The translations under genes were made by a program, and so were the position numbers. Below the pieces are notes generated by a model that worked only from the letters and a program-made list of their open reading frames with translations, had not been told where the DNA came from and ran no database searches. A stretch of DNA of 64,000 nucleotides. Origin: Alteromonas sp. 1_MG-2023. Its GTDB lineage: Bacteria > Pseudomonadota > Gammaproteobacteria > Enterobacterales > Alteromonadaceae. Position 1 is the stretch's first letter. Every line of letters starts with the position of its first letter. Positions 25,605 through 35,491 of this stretch are shown in pieces. Location: the NCBI RefSeq assembly GCF_030547075.1, contig NZ_JAUOQH010000003.1:62001-126000 (forward strand), given 5' to 3'.

Positions 25605-27959
25605 TTAGCTTTTAGTTGCAACCTCAAAAGACTCTACTGGCTCTTGAAGTGCAATATCAAGCACATCATCTATCCACTTTACAGGGTGAATTGACAAATC
25701 TTTTTTCACATTTTCTGGAATTTCTTCCAAATCACGTTCATTTTCTGCTGGAATAACCACCGTTTTAATTCCACCACGGTGTGCAGCGAGTAGTTTTTCT
25801 TTCAAGCCACCAATGGCCAACACTTCACCGCGCAAGGTTATTTCGCCAGTCATTGCCACATCACATTTCACAGGGTTACCTGTTAATGATGACACTAACG
25901 CAGTACACATCGCGATACCCGCACTTGGGCCATCTTTAGGTGTAGCACCTTCAGGCACGTGTACATGAATATCACGTTTTTCGTAGAAATCTTCGTTAAT
26001 GCGCAGCTTCTCAGCGCGGCTACGTACTACGGTCATGGCAGCTTTAATTGATTCCTGCATAACATCACCAAGGGAGCCTGTTGATGTCATTTTGCCTTTA
26101 CCAGGTACCGACGTGGTTTCGATAGTCAGTAAATCACCGCCTACCTGTGTCCATGCTAATCCAGTAACTTGGCCAATTTGGTTATCTTTATCTGCTTTAC
26201 CGTAGTCAAAACGCTGCACACCTAAGTAATCTTTAAGGTTATCTTGGGTAACAGACACTTTGTCTTTGCTCTTATTGAGCAAAATATCTTTAACCGCTTT
26301 ACGGCATACCTTAGAAATTTCACGCTCTAAACTTCGCACACCGGCTTCACGGGTGTAGTAGCGAATCATGCCAATAATGGCCGACTCGGTGATCTCAAGT
26401 TCTTTAGACTTAAGACCGTTGCGTTCCATTTGTTTACTCAGCAAGTGGCGTGTCGCGATGTTTAGCTTTTCGTCTTCGGTATAACCAGAAAGACGAATAA
26501 CTTCCATACGATCCAGTAATGGGCCTGGAATATTCATGCTATTCGAGGTAGCCACAAACATGACGTCAGATAGGTCGTAATCCACCTCTAAGTAGTGATC
26601 GCTGAAACTATTGTTCTGCTCAGGATCAAGAACTTCAAGCAATGCAGATGCTGGGTCACCGCGCATATCAGACGACATTTTATCAATTTCATCTAATAGG
26701 AAAAGTGGGTTCTTAACGCCAACTTTCGCCATCTTTTGCACTAGCTTACCGGGCAACGAACCAATATAGGTACGTCTATGTCCACGAATCTCAGCTTCAT
26801 CACGTACGCCGCCTAACGCCATACGTACATACTTACGCCCTGTCGCTTTAGCAACAGATTGGCCTAAAGAAGTTTTACCTACACCAGGAGGCCCAACAAG
26901 ACACAAGATAGGCCCTTTAAGCTTCTTAACTCGCTGTTGAACAGCAAGATATTCTAAGATACGTTCTTTAACTTTCTCTAAGCCGTAATGGTCTTCATTT
27001 AAAACCACTTCAGCGCGCGATAGATCTTTTTTCACCGGTGAACGCTTGTTCCACGGCACATTGGTTAGCCACTCAATGTAGCTACGCAATACCGTTGCTT
27101 CTGCCGACATGGGCGACATCATCTTAAGCTTTTGAAGTTCAGACTTAGCTTTGTCTAAAGCTTCTTGCGGCATTTTCGCGTCTTCAATCTTTTTCGCTAA
27201 CGCTTCAAATTCATCGGGTGCATCATCTAGTTCGCCAAGTTCTTTTTGAATGGCTTTCATTTGCTCATTCAAATAATACTCACGCTGGCTTTTTTCCATT
27301 TGTTTTTTAACACGGGTACGAATTTTCTTCTCGACCTGTAACAAATCGATTTCACCTTCCATCAAGGCCATTAAATACTCAAGGCGTTCGTTCACCCCTT
27401 TCATTTCTAGCACTTTCTGTTTTTCGGTGAGTTTAAGCGGCATGTGGGCAGCCATGGTATCTGCTAAACGTGCAGCATCTTCAATACCATTAAGCGATGT
27501 AAGCACTTCAGGCGGTATTTTCTTATTTAGCTTAACGTAACCTTCAAACTGAGATACGGCTGAACGAATAAGCACTTCCTGCTCACTCTCATCAATGGCA
27601 CCATCTTCAATTTTGTTGACGTTAGCAACAAAGAACGGCTCTGATTGCTCGTACTTTTCTACTTCACCGCGCACACTGCCTTCAACGAGTACTTTAACCG
27701 TGCCGTCAGGCAGTTTTAAAAGTTGCAGGATAGTGGCAATAGTACCAACGGAATAAATATCGTCAGCATCGGGTTCATCTACACTGGCGTCTTTCTGGGC
27801 AACTAAGAAAATCTGTTTCTCGTTTTCCATTGCCGCTTCAAGGCAACGAATTGATTTTTCTCGCCCTACGAATAAGGGTATGACCATATGCGGATAAACA
27901 ACCACGTCCCTTAAGGCAAGCACAGGAATTTCAATGCGATTTTCTCGCTCAACTGTCAT
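25605..27959 (-). CDS. lon: ATP-dependent protease Lon
   Basis: A 784-residue LonA protease. The N-terminal substrate-binding domain is about residues 10-205, the AAA+ module has Walker [16 protein letters not shown] and Walker [13 protein letters not shown], and the C-terminal protease domain has the catalytic Ser in [14 protein letters not shown] and Lys in [22 protein letters not shown]. It degrades misfolded and regulatory proteins in the cytosol. Transcription probably starts at the predicted sigma-32 promoter about 40 nt upstream. The order clpX-lon-hupB is conserved in gammaproteobacteria. Confidence 0.98.
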   Translation of the reverse strand: MTVERENRIEIPVLALRDVVVYPHMVIPLFVGREKSIRCLEAAMENEKQIFLVAQKDASVDEPDADDIYSVGTIATILQLLKLPDGTVKVLVEGSVRGEVEKYEQSEPFFVANVNKIEDGAIDESEQEVLIRSAVSQFEGYVKLNKKIPPEVLTSLNGIEDAARLADTMAAHMPLKLTEKQKVLEMKGVNERLEYLMALMEGEIDLLQVEKKIRTRVKKQMEKSQREYYLNEQMKAIQKELGELDDAPDEFEALAKKIEDAKMPQEALDKAKSELQKLKMMSPMSAEATVLRSYIEWLTNVPWNKRSPVKKDLSRAEVVLNEDHYGLEKVKERILEYLAVQQRVKKLKGPILCLVGPPGVGKTSLGQSVAKATGRKYVRMALGGVRDEAEIRGHRRTYIGSLPGKLVQKMAKVGVKNPLFLLDEIDKMSSDMRGDPASALLEVLDPEQNNSFSDHYLEVDYDLSDVMFVATSNSMNIPGPLLDRMEVIRLSGYTEDEKLNIATRHLLSKQMERNGLKSKELEITESAIIGMIRYYTREAGVRSLEREISKVCRKAVKDILLNKSKDKVSVTQDNLKDYLGVQRFDYGKADKDNQIGQVTGLAWTQVGGDLLTIETTSVPGKGKMTSTGSLGDVMQESIKAAMTVVRSRAEKLRINEDFYEKRDIHVHVPEGATPKDGPSAGIAMCTALVSSLTGNPVKCDVAMTGEITLRGEVLAIGGLKEKLLAAHRGGIKTVVIPAENERDLEEIPENVKKDLSIHPVKWIDDVLDIALQEPVESFEVATKS

Positions 27960-27991
27960 ACGTGTTCTCTATTAGTTAGCATTGTCGATTG

Positions 27992-28019
27992 ATATGGGGA
28001 TGCTAGCGCAAAGTTCAAA
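27992..28019 (-). promoter_or_regulatory. predicted sigma-32 heat-shock promoter of lon
   Basis: On the minus strand TTTGAAC (28013-28019), a 13-nt spacer and CCCCATAT (27992-27999). The sigma-32 consensus is CTTGAAA, 13-14 nt, CCCCATnT: the -10 matches fully. lon is a sigma-32 gene in E. coli. The predicted start site is about 25 nt before the lon ATG. Confidence 0.8.
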
Positions 28020-28312
28020 TAAAACATTCTTAATCTACGTAGAATTCGCTGCTTTCCCTGCTTTTCTTTACCATTATCGATTTTAGACCGTATGGCAACA
28101 GTTAGTTGGCGAATCTATCAGAAAGGATAGGTTAAACCGGTTCATTTGCTCAAATAACATGCAAACTGACTGCTTTATATGAAAAGATCATAGTAAAAAG
28201 GAAGCGCTATTAGCACCGTCTAAGAATTCAATTTTTCGAGTGTGTATTGGAAACTGATGACAATTTGGCGGTTAACTTGGAATATATCAGAAAGTAATTT
28301 TCTGTTGCTAGA

Positions 28313-28346
28313 AAACAAAAAAGGCCCCGAAGGACCTTTTTTTGAA
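28313..28346 (-). terminator. intrinsic terminator of clpX
   Basis: GGTCC / GGGCC stem (one G-U pair) with a TTCG tetraloop, extended by A-T pairs and followed by a T run on the minus strand, 12 nt after the clpX stop. Confidence 0.8.
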
Positions 28347-28357
28347 AGTAAAACCGC

Positions 28358-29635
28358 TTACTCAGAAGCCGCTTTCTTATCTGTATTGTCGTAAATTAAA
28401 ATAGGTTTTGATTCGCCGCGAATGACAGTTTCATCAATAACTACTTTACTTACGTCTACCGCAGACGGTAATTCGTACATGGTATCAAGCAAAACAGCTT
28501 CAACAATTGAACGAAGACCACGGGCACCGGTTTTACGATCCATCGCCTTTTTGGCGATAGCATGCAGTGCGTCGTCGCGGAACTCAAGTTCCACATCTTC
28601 CATATCAAATAATGCTGAGTACTGCTTCGTAATCGCATTCTTAGGCTCTTTAAGAATTTGAATCAAGGCTTCTTCATTCAACTCTTCAAGGCTAGTTACC
28701 ACAGGTAAACGACCGATAAACTCAGGAATTAACCCGTATTTAACCAAGTCTTGTGGTTCTACCTGCTTGAACAACTCGCTTATTTGCGCAGTATTTTCAG
28801 ATTTAGACTTTACAGACGCACCAAATCCAATACCCGTGCCTTTTTGCGCACGTTGCTCAATAACCTTATCTAAACCTGCAAATGCACCACCACAGATAAA
28901 CAGAATTTTAGAGGTATCTACCTGCAAAAACTCTTGCTGTGGATGCTTGCGACCACCTTGTGGAGGCACTGAAGCAACAGTACCTTCAATAAGCTTAAGC
29001 AATGCTTGCTGTACACCTTCACCCGATACATCACGAGTAATAGATGGGTTATCTGACTTACGCGAAATTTTATCAATTTCATCAATGTAAACAATGCCAC
29101 GCTGGGCTTTTTCAACGTCGTAATCACATTTTTGCAGAAGCTTTTGAATGATATTTTCAACATCTTCACCTACATAACCGGCTTCGGTTAATGTCGTTGC
29201 ATCTGCCATTGTGAAAGGAACGTCAAGCAAACGGGCAAGCGTCTCGGCTAACAGTGTTTTACCACTACCAGTAGGTCCAATAAGTAAGATATTACTCTTA
29301 CCAAGCTCTACACCGTCATGAACATCACCGTTACGCAAGCGTTTGTAGTGGTTATATACCGCTACAGACAACACTTTTTTAGCATGCTCTTGACCAATAA
29401 CGTAGTCATCTAAGTGTGCATGGATTTCATTTGGCTTTGGTAAAGCATCCTGCTTTTGCTTAGGCGCGATTTCCTTGATTTCTTCGCGAATGATATCGTT
29501 ACATAACTCAACACACTCGTCGCAAATAAATACCGACGGGCCTGCTATTAACTTTCTTACTTCGTGTTGGCTTTTGCCACAAAACGAGCAGTACAGTAAC
29601 TTGTTATCACCGTCACCGCTTTGTTTATCACTCAT
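28358..29635 (-). CDS. clpX: ATP-dependent Clp protease ATP-binding subunit ClpX
   Basis: 425 residues from the ATG at 29635, which has GAGG 8 nt upstream and gives [20 protein letters not shown]. An in-frame start at 29671 would add 12 residues absent from other ClpX proteins. The zinc-binding domain is C-x2-C ... C-x2-C ([13 protein letters not shown]). Walker A is [12 protein letters not shown], Walker [11 protein letters not shown], the pore loop AGYVGEDVE, and the ClpP-contact loop lies near GFGASVK. Unfoldase partner of ClpP, encoded 78 nt upstream. Confidence 0.98.
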   Translation of the reverse strand: MSDKQSGDGDNKLLYCSFCGKSQHEVRKLIAGPSVFICDECVELCNDIIREEIKEIAPKQKQDALPKPNEIHAHLDDYVIGQEHAKKVLSVAVYNHYKRLRNGDVHDGVELGKSNILLIGPTGSGKTLLAETLARLLDVPFTMADATTLTEAGYVGEDVENIIQKLLQKCDYDVEKAQRGIVYIDEIDKISRKSDNPSITRDVSGEGVQQALLKLIEGTVASVPPQGGRKHPQQEFLQVDTSKILFICGGAFAGLDKVIEQRAQKGTGIGFGASVKSKSENTAQISELFKQVEPQDLVKYGLIPEFIGRLPVVTSLEELNEEALIQILKEPKNAITKQYSALFDMEDVELEFRDDALHAIAKKAMDRKTGARGLRSIVEAVLLDTMYELPSAVDVSKVVIDETVIRGESKPILIYDNTDKKAASE

Positions 29636-29713
29636 TACTATTGCCTCTGCCTTGCCTGAACCGAAAACCAAATCGTGCCAAGCACTAGTTCAGGTCTACT
29701 ATATATAACTATA

Positions 29714-30343
29714 CTACTTAGTTGCAGCCGCGTCAGATCGATTTGTCATAACTTGGTCGATAAGGCCATATTCTTTGGCTTCGGTTGCACTAAGAAAGTT
29801 GTCACGATCGGTATCGTGGGCAACTTTTTCGTAATCTTGTCCAGTGTGTTGTGCCATTAAACGGTTCAACTTCTCTTTAATAGACAGGATTTCTTTCGCA
29901 TGAATTTCAAAATCTGATGCTTGACCTTGGAAACCACCTAAAGGTTGGTGAATCATCACGCGAGAGTTCGGTAAACAGTAACGCTTACCTTTAGCACCAC
30001 CTGATAGCAAAAACGCACCCATGCTAGCCGCTTGACCCACACATACCGTGCTTACGTCTGGCTTGATGAAATTCATGGTGTCGTAAATTGCCATACCCGC
30101 AGTTACAGAACCGCCAGGTGAATTGATATAAAGGAAAATGTCTTTTTCTGGATTTTCAGCTTCCAAAAATAGCATTTGAGCCACAATCAGGTTGGCCATG
30201 TGGTCTTCTACCTGCCCTACTAAGAAAATAACATTTTCTTTTAGTAGACGAGAATAGATGTCGTACGAACGTTCACCTTTGGAAGTTTGTTCAACTACCA
30301 TAGGAACAAGTGCATTCATTGGATCAAATGGGGTATTAGTCAT
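29714..30343 (-). CDS. clpP: ATP-dependent Clp protease proteolytic subunit ClpP
   Basis: A 209-residue serine peptidase. The catalytic Ser is in [11 protein letters not shown], the His in [10 protein letters not shown] and the Asp in [30 protein letters not shown] is the usual processed propeptide followed by the mature start. It forms the tetradecameric chamber used by ClpX (next gene). The gap to tig contains a terminator-like hairpin, so clpPX may be partly uncoupled from tig. Confidence 0.97.
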   Translation of the reverse strand: MTNTPFDPMNALVPMVVEQTSKGERSYDIYSRLLKENVIFLVGQVEDHMANLIVAQMLFLEAENPEKDIFLYINSPGGSVTAGMAIYDTMNFIKPDVSTVCVGQAASMGAFLLSGGAKGKRYCLPNSRVMIHQPLGGFQGQASDFEIHAKEILSIKEKLNRLMAQHTGQDYEKVAHDTDRDNFLSATEAKEYGLIDQVMTNRSDAAATK

Positions 30344-30374
30344 AGCTACCTTGATTATCTAGCGTTAAAAACAA

Positions 30375-30400
30375 AAATGCTCGGAAGGCTCCGAGCATTT
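30375..30400 (-). terminator. terminator between tig and clpP
   Basis: A 10-bp perfect stem (30375-30384 / 30391-30400, 6-nt loop) with a T-rich tail (TTGTTTTT) on the minus strand, 41 nt after the tig stop. A GATAAT hexamer just downstream could be the clpP -10. Confidence 0.8.
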
Positions 30401-30441
30401 AAGCAGTTGCTGACAGGTGAAGTCAATCAGACAGTAAAAAA

Positions 30442-31746
30442 TTACGCCTGTTTGTTCATAACCTCGTCAAAAGCTTTAGTTACTTCGGTAACTTTAGCTT
30501 GCTCAAGTACCCATTCAACCGCCTGCTCTTCTAGTGCAACATTTTGCATTTGCTGCATAAGCTCTTGGTTGTTGTTGTAGTATTCTACAACTTCTTGAGG
30601 GTCTTCATACGCAGAAGCAGCAGTTTCGATCATCTCGTTTACTTTTGCTTCGTCTGCTTTAAGTTCGTTTTGCTTAATTACTTCACCTAATAATAGGCCA
30701 ATTGAAACACGACGCTTGGCATTATCGGTAAATAATTCAGCCGGCAACTCTGGAAGGTTTTGACCACCGCCCTGTTGGCTGAAACGTTGTTTAGCTTGCT
30801 CACGTAAAGCGTTAACTTCTTGGTCGATAAGTGCTTGAGGAATATCAAGCTCGTTAGCGTCAACCAATTTAGCAATAACGTCTTCTTTAACCTGAGTTTT
30901 AAGTGTTTGATCTAGCTCACGTTGCATGTTCTTACGAACTTCAGCTTTAAGCGCATCAACACCACCTTCCTGAACACCGAATAATGTAGCGAACTCTTCG
31001 TCAACTTTAGGAAGTGACTGGCCTTCTACTTTTTTCACTGTTACTTGGAATACCGCATCTTTACCTTTAAGGTTTTCTGCGTGGTAATCTTCAGGGAAAG
31101 CAACTTCAACTGTTACTTCTTCACCCGCTTTCGCGCCAACAAGTGGCTTTTCGAAACCTGGGATCATGCGATCTTGACCTAATTCTAGTTCGAAATCTTC
31201 AGCTTTGCCGCCTTCAAATTCTTCACCGTCGATAGAGCCAACGAAATCGATAACAACTTTATCGTCTTTCTTCGCTTTACGTTTAACTTCTTTCCAAGAA
31301 GCATGTTGCTTCTGCAAAGTCACCATCATGTTATCAAGATCTTCGTCAGTAATTTCTACTACTGGCTTTTCGATTTCAATATCGTTGATGCCTTTAACTT
31401 CTACTTCTGGATACACTTCAAAAGAAGCGACAAATTCCAAGTCCTGACCATCTTCATCTTTAGTCAGTTCAAAGTTAGGCATACCAGCTGGTTGAATTTT
31501 TTCTTGAACGATAGCCTGGTAGAAGTTTTGCTGCATCACATCACCAGCAATTTCTTGACGCACTGCTTGGCCGAAACGCTTTTTGATTACGCTTACTGGT
31601 ACCTTGCCTGGGCGGAAACCGTTGATTCGTTGCGTTTTCGCCAATTGCTGTAGGCGAGATTTAACAGCTGAATCAATAGCGTCAGCTGGAACGGTGATAG
31701 TAAGACGGCGTTCTAAACCCTGGGTCGTCTCGACTGAAACTTGCAT
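30442..31746 (-). CDS. tig: trigger factor
   Basis: A 434-residue ribosome-associated chaperone and prolyl isomerase. The ribosome-docking signature GFRPGKVP lies near residue 43, the FKBP-like PPIase domain is about residues 150-245 ([19 protein letters not shown]), and the helical C-terminal arm domain includes [16 protein letters not shown] lies 9 nt before the ATG. It leads the tig-clpP-clpX-lon cluster. A candidate promoter is noted at 31929-31957. Confidence 0.98.
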   Translation of the reverse strand: MQVSVETTQGLERRLTITVPADAIDSAVKSRLQQLAKTQRINGFRPGKVPVSVIKKRFGQAVRQEIAGDVMQQNFYQAIVQEKIQPAGMPNFELTKDEDGQDLEFVASFEVYPEVEVKGINDIEIEKPVVEITDEDLDNMMVTLQKQHASWKEVKRKAKKDDKVVIDFVGSIDGEEFEGGKAEDFELELGQDRMIPGFEKPLVGAKAGEEVTVEVAFPEDYHAENLKGKDAVFQVTVKKVEGQSLPKVDEEFATLFGVQEGGVDALKAEVRKNMQRELDQTLKTQVKEDVIAKLVDANELDIPQALIDQEVNALREQAKQRFSQQGGGQNLPELPAELFTDNAKRRVSIGLLLGEVIKQNELKADEAKVNEMIETAASAYEDPQEVVEYYNNNQELMQQMQNVALEEQAVEWVLEQAKVTEVTKAFDEVMNKQA

Positions 31747-32057
31747 TATATTACCTCAACTTTACGCTTATCTAAGCGCTTTGTTCTCAATCCCCTCTCC
31801 CGTCATGCCTATATGACATATCACACCGGGGTAGAGGTCGTTTCCGACGTTTGCACTAACAAAACACCACACAATACTGTGTTAATCGCGTATTTGTTAC
31901 AAACATACGAGTTAAAAAAAGACGCCGTAGTATACAGTCGCAGAGAACGAGAGTCGAGAGGGAAACACAAGTTTGTAACACGCTTTTGAATGATAAGTGT
32001 GCAAACGGATGGAAATAAGGAATTTATTTAAAGAAATATACTAAGGAAGAGAGTAAA
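31747..32057 (-). promoter_or_regulatory. tig upstream region with candidate promoter
   Basis: No gene in these 311 nt. On the minus strand TCGACT (31952-31957), a 17-nt spacer and TATACT (31929-31934) form a plausible sigma-70 promoter, with a leader of about 175 nt to tig. No convincing terminator for the tRNA operon is seen in the region; tRNA transcripts may read into tig. Confidence 0.45.
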
Positions 32058-32134
32058 TGGTCGGTGAGATAGGATTTGAACCTACGACCCCTTGTACCCA
32101 AAACAAGTGCGCTACCAAGCTGCGCCACTCACCG
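32058..32134 (-). tRNA. tRNA-Pro (UGG), copy 2
   Basis: Full cloverleaf of 77 nt with encoded CCA. The anticodon loop TTTGGGT sits on the stem CTTGT/ACAAG, so the anticodon is TGG. Identical in sequence to the first gene of the operon at 32572-32648. The last gene in the transcript, matching proM of the E. coli argX-hisR-leuT-proM operon. Confidence 0.97.
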
Positions 32135-32203
32135 ACAATATTACTTACAATCGCGCTAAAGAAAGCACTTACAACAGCTTTTGTAAAAAAAAAGCTTAAA
32201 ATA

Positions 32204-32288
32204 TGGTGCGGAAGGAGAGACTTGAACTCTCACGCCGTGAAGCACTGGAACCTAAATCCAGCGTGTCTACCAATTCCACCACTCCCGC
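32204..32288 (-). tRNA. tRNA-Leu (UAG)
   Basis: 85 nt with a long variable arm and encoded CCA. The anticodon loop TTTAGGT sits on the stem CTGGA/TCCAG, so the anticodon is TAG. Fourth in the transcript, equivalent to leuT position of the E. coli operon, though that gene reads CAG codons. Confidence 0.96.
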
Positions 32289-32295
32289 GAAAAAG

Positions 32296-32371
32296 TGGGG
32301 TGGACGATGGGGCTCGAACCCACGACAACCGGAATCACAATCCGGGGCTCTACCAACTGAGCTACGCCCAC
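32296..32371 (-). tRNA. tRNA-His (GUG)
   Basis: 76 nt with CCA. Anticodon GTG in the loop TTGTGAT. Acceptor GTGGGCG/CGTCCAC with discriminator C and a G at 32372 in the -1 position, the His-specific G-1:C73 pair. Confidence 0.97.
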
Positions 32372-32469
32372 CACTGAGGTGCTTGCAATAAAATAAACAT
32401 GTTGAATTGATAGTACATGTTTACCTTTGAAAATTCGACTAATCCGAATCAGGTCCTACCTGACTCGCA

Positions 32470-32546
<77 letters not shown>

Positions 32547-32571
32547 TCGGCGAATCTTCGCTTGCAAAAAA

Positions 32572-32648
32572 TGGTCGGTGAGATAGGATTTGAACCTACG
32601 ACCCCTTGTACCCAAAACAAGTGCGCTACCAAGCTGCGCCACTCACCG
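32572..32648 (-). tRNA. tRNA-Pro (UGG), copy 1
   Basis: First gene of the five-tRNA transcript; 77 nt, identical to the copy at 32058-32134. Anticodon TGG, encoded CCA. Confidence 0.97.
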
Positions 32649-32702
32649 ACTGCGTAACGATACGTTTGAAGCAATTTGCGTCTGTGCCGTTACGGGGTGC
32701 GA

Positions 32703-32731
32703 ATATTACTGACAAGACCCCACCTCGTCAA
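32703..32731 (-). promoter_or_regulatory. strong sigma-70 promoter of the tRNA operon
   Basis: On the minus strand TTGACG (32726-32731), exactly 17 nt, TAATAT (32703-32708), followed by a GC-rich discriminator (TCGCACCCCG) typical of stringently controlled stable-RNA promoters. The predicted start is about 48 nt before tRNA-Pro. Confidence 0.85.
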
Positions 32732-33044
32732 ACACTTTTTTAAATAAAATATTCAACCGCTCATAAAGCGCCCATAAATGTGCTTTTTTGAGCACTTTGG
32801 GCATTTTTCAAACGAAAAAACGTGGGTAAACTGAAAAACTAGAGGTAGTTTAAAGATGACTCTTAAGATGACACACAGTTAAAAACAATCACGTACGACC
32901 TTAACTATTTTCATTATTTGTCAGAATTCACCTTATACAGAGGATAATAAGGGGTAATAACAGAAAAATTTCTTTAAACTTTTCATGTTTTACAGTAATT
33001 ACATGTTTCTACTGGTCGCCACATGCTGTTTTATGAAACAATAA

Positions 33045-33072
33045 TTAGCACTTAATGACCACACATTATAAT
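33045..33072 (+). promoter_or_regulatory. folD promoter with -10 directly before the start codon
   Basis: TTAGCA (33045-33050), 16 nt, perfect TATAAT (33067-33072). The folD ATG is at 33080, so the predicted transcription start falls at or within a base or two of the start codon. Confidence 0.6.
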
Positions 33073-33079
33073 CACTTCT

Positions 33080-33934
33080 ATGACAGCTCATTTAATTGAC
33101 GGCAAATTAATTGCCAAACAAGTTCGCCAGCATGTTGCTTCCTATGTTGATTCACTTATTGATGCAAAGAAACGTCAACCTGGGTTAGCCGTTGTGCTAG
33201 TCGGTAGCGATGCAGCCTCTCAAGTTTATGTTTCGAATAAACGTAAAGCCTGTGATGAGGTAGGTTTTGTGTCTCGTTCATTCGATTTACCCGCAGATAC
33301 AACAGAGAGTGAGTTGTTAGCGCTTGTTGATAAACTAAATGAAGACAACGAAATAGATGGCATATTAGTACAACTGCCTTTACCTGCGGGTTTAAATGCA
33401 GAGAAAGTATTAGAGCGTATTCATCCCCACAAAGATGTAGATGGTTTTCACCCGTATAATATAGGGAGGTTGGCGCAACGTATTCCCGCGCTTCGCCCAT
33501 GTACACCCAAAGGTATCATGACCATGATTGAGGCCACTAAGCGCCCCGTTAAAGGTTTAGATGCAGTTATTGTGGGAGCTTCTAATATTGTGGGTCGTCC
33601 TATGAGCTTAGAACTACTGTTGGCAGGTTGCACCGTCACGACCTGTCATAAATTCACGCAAGATTTAAAAGCCCATGTAAGCCGTGCGGACCTTCTTGTG
33701 GTTGCGGTGGGTAAGCCCAACTTTATTCCTGGTGACTGGATTAAATCTGGCGCTATTGTAATTGATGTGGGCATCAACCGAGTAAGCGATGGCTCATTAG
33801 TGGGTGATGTGGATTTTGCGCGCGCCAAAGAACGTGCTGGTTGGATAACGCCTGTTCCTGGCGGCGTAGGCCCCATGACAGTCGCAAGCTTGATTGAAAA
33901 CACCCTAGAAGCTTACGTTAAATACCACTCTTAA
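33080..33934 (+). CDS. folD: bifunctional methylenetetrahydrofolate dehydrogenase / cyclohydrolase FolD
   Basis: A 284-residue enzyme interconverting 5,10-methylene-, methenyl- and 10-formyl-THF with [18 protein letters not shown] carries the catalytic Tyr/Lys, [11 protein letters not shown] and [16 protein letters not shown] are family signatures, and [16 protein letters not shown] is the NADP loop. The N-terminus [16 protein letters not shown] aligns with other FolD proteins, so the ATG at 33080 is right although no Shine-Dalgarno precedes it. Followed after 9 nt by the DUF1415 gene. Confidence 0.97.
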   Translation: MTAHLIDGKLIAKQVRQHVASYVDSLIDAKKRQPGLAVVLVGSDAASQVYVSNKRKACDEVGFVSRSFDLPADTTESELLALVDKLNEDNEIDGILVQLPLPAGLNAEKVLERIHPHKDVDGFHPYNIGRLAQRIPALRPCTPKGIMTMIEATKRPVKGLDAVIVGASNIVGRPMSLELLLAGCTVTTCHKFTQDLKAHVSRADLLVVAVGKPNFIPGDWIKSGAIVIDVGINRVSDGSLVGDVDFARAKERAGWITPVPGGVGPMTVASLIENTLEAYVKYHS

Positions 33935-33943
33935 GTTGAAATC

Positions 33944-34492
33944 GTGAACGATACACATCTTATTGAAGCCACTATGCGTTGGGTTGATGACATTGTCATC
34001 AACCACAATTTTTGCCCCTTTGCTGGTTTTGTTCGCCAACCTGGCCAAATTCACTGTGTCGTGGTTAATGGGGATGCAGGCGATGTTATTGCCTCACTTT
34101 TCGATGAATGCAAACGTTTAGACGAACAAGACGATATAGCCACTACTCTTATCATAGCGCCATCAAGCGCTATGGTTTCATTTGATGATTACTTAGATGT
34201 ATTGGCTATTTGTGATCGCATGCTATCTGATTGGGGGTATACGGGCGTGTATCAACTCGCCAGCTTTCATCCAAAGTACCAATTCGATGGTGAAGCGAAA
34301 GATAGCGTAGCTAATTATACGAACCGTTCCCCTTATCCTCTACTTCACCTAATTCGTGAGCGCGATATTGCCCGCTATATGAAAAATGAAGATGATGCAG
34401 AGAAGATTTATACTCATAACATTGCCAAAGCCAATGAGTTGGGCTGTCCCTACTTCGAAAAAGCATTGGGTGAAATGCGAGACCTTAAATAG
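33944..34492 (+). CDS. DUF1415 family protein
   Basis: A 182-residue cytosolic protein of unknown function recognised as DUF1415 by NHNFCPFAGFVR near the N-terminus, TLIIAPSSAMVSFDDYLDVL, YQLASFHPKYQFDG and NYTNRSPYPLLHLIRE. The single conserved Cys (FCPFA) and the His/Asn set suggest a catalytic or metal role, but nothing is proven. GTG start at 33944, only 9 nt after folD, so probably co-transcribed. An ATG at 33974 is less likely because it would cut the conserved start. Confidence 0.85.
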   Translation: MNDTHLIEATMRWVDDIVINHNFCPFAGFVRQPGQIHCVVVNGDAGDVIASLFDECKRLDEQDDIATTLIIAPSSAMVSFDDYLDVLAICDRMLSDWGYTGVYQLASFHPKYQFDGEAKDSVANYTNRSPYPLLHLIRERDIARYMKNEDDAEKIYTHNIAKANELGCPYFEKALGEMRDLK

Positions 34493-34505
34493 GCACTAGC
34501 TTGCT

Positions 34506-34640
34506 AAAAACAAAAATGGCCTGTAAGCATACAGGCCAAAGGGTTTGATTGGGTCCAGGGATGCCAAATACGGCCGCCCCAGATGTCCGTAATTGGCTCA
34601 AGGTTTTAAACTTGAACCCGTACTCTACGTAAACTATGTG
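34506..34640 (-). ncRNA. candidate small RNA, minus strand
   Basis: The gap between DUF1415 and trmO folds on the minus strand into three hairpins: GGTTCAAG/CTTGAGCC (34595-34618, with a G-U pair that only exists on this strand), TACGG/CCGTA (34569-34591) and a 9-bp terminator stem (34517-34525 / 34530-34538, loop from AGCA) followed by TTTTTGTTTTT. No minus-strand gene exists upstream for 4.6 kb, so the terminator must serve a local transcript. No strong promoter is visible; the 5' end is a guess. Confidence 0.55.
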
Positions 34641-34683
34641 AGAATTTTATGACAGTGCGCTATGCAAATGGGATTTTGCGGTA

Positions 34684-35406
34684 ATGACCCTTGATCAGTT
34701 CCCCCTTTGTGCCATCGGCCATATACAAACACCGTTTAAACAAAAGTTTGCCATTCCCCGACAACCTAATTTAGCCAAGGCGAAGGGACAAATCGTGTTA
34801 GCGCCGGACTTTGATGACCCTCGTGTCTTTAAAGGTTTAGAAGTATTTAGTCATGTATGGCTACTTTTTCTATTCCATGAAAATTTAGACAAAGGCTGGA
34901 AACCTTCAGTTAAAGCCCCTCGTTTAGGCGGCAATGCAACGCTTGGGGTGTTTGCCTCAAGAAGTACACATCGCCCGAACGGTATAGGCATGTCGGCCGT
35001 GAAAAATTTAGGTTCTGAAACGGTGGATGGAAAGCTTACCTTGAATGTTGAAGGGGTAGATTTGTTGGATGGCACGCCCATTATCGATATTAAGCCTTAT
35101 TTGCCCTATGCCGATGCGCTTCCACATGCATCAGATAGTATGGCAGAACTGACACATGCGGCCCCTATCCCCAACTTAGATGTGACAATTAACCCGCTCG
35201 TGCAAGACTTGTTGCAAGAAGCCGCGGCACAGCATCCCGACCTGCCCACATTACTAACCGCGGTGCTGGCTCAAGACCCCCGCCCCGCTTATCGTCATAA
35301 ACTATTAAGTGATGAAAAAACTTACCATACTACACTGTATAACTATGATTTTGCCTTCACGGTAAAAAATGGTGTAGTCGACGTTGTTGGGATTAACGCG
35401 CTTTAG
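34684..35406 (+). CDS. trmO: tRNA (t6A37) N6-methyltransferase TrmO
   Basis: A 240-residue YaeB/TsaA-like protein. The N-terminal SAM-binding beta-barrel has AIGHIQTPFKQKFAIPRQP, VFSHVWLLFLFHEN and the signature ASRSTHRPNGIGMSAVK; DIKPYLPYAD closes it. The C-terminal domain includes QDPRPAYRH, a conserved YaeB motif. It methylates t6A37 of tRNA-Thr to m6t6A. It sits upstream of proS, as trmO and proS are also neighbours in E. coli. Confidence 0.93.
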   Translation: MTLDQFPLCAIGHIQTPFKQKFAIPRQPNLAKAKGQIVLAPDFDDPRVFKGLEVFSHVWLLFLFHENLDKGWKPSVKAPRLGGNATLGVFASRSTHRPNGIGMSAVKNLGSETVDGKLTLNVEGVDLLDGTPIIDIKPYLPYADALPHASDSMAELTHAAPIPNLDVTINPLVQDLLQEAAAQHPDLPTLLTAVLAQDPRPAYRHKLLSDEKTYHTTLYNYDFAFTVKNGVVDVVGINAL

Positions 35407-35491
35407 ACGCACGTGGTTGTAGCACTATTGCTCACAGTTAATTAGAATACGCCCAATTGTATTTTTCATAGTTATAGGAAGACCGCTTCGA

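Larger units (their letters stand above)
27960..28357. other. 398-bp clpX-lon intergenic region
   Basis: No gene. It contains the clpX terminator at its right end, the predicted heat-shock promoter of lon at its left end, and about 290 nt between them in which I see no further feature on either strand. Confidence 0.6.
32649..33079. other. 431-bp divergent region between tRNA operon and folD
   Basis: No gene. It carries the tRNA operon promoter at its left end (minus strand) and the folD promoter at its right end (plus strand). The middle (about 32740-33040) is AT-rich, with no ORF, no strong hairpin and no recognised RNA. Confidence 0.6.

Noticed and set aside
34506..34640. CsrB/RsmZ-type or Spot 42 identity for the candidate sRNA
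   Set aside because: Too few GGA loop motifs for a CsrA sponge and no resemblance to Spot 42.
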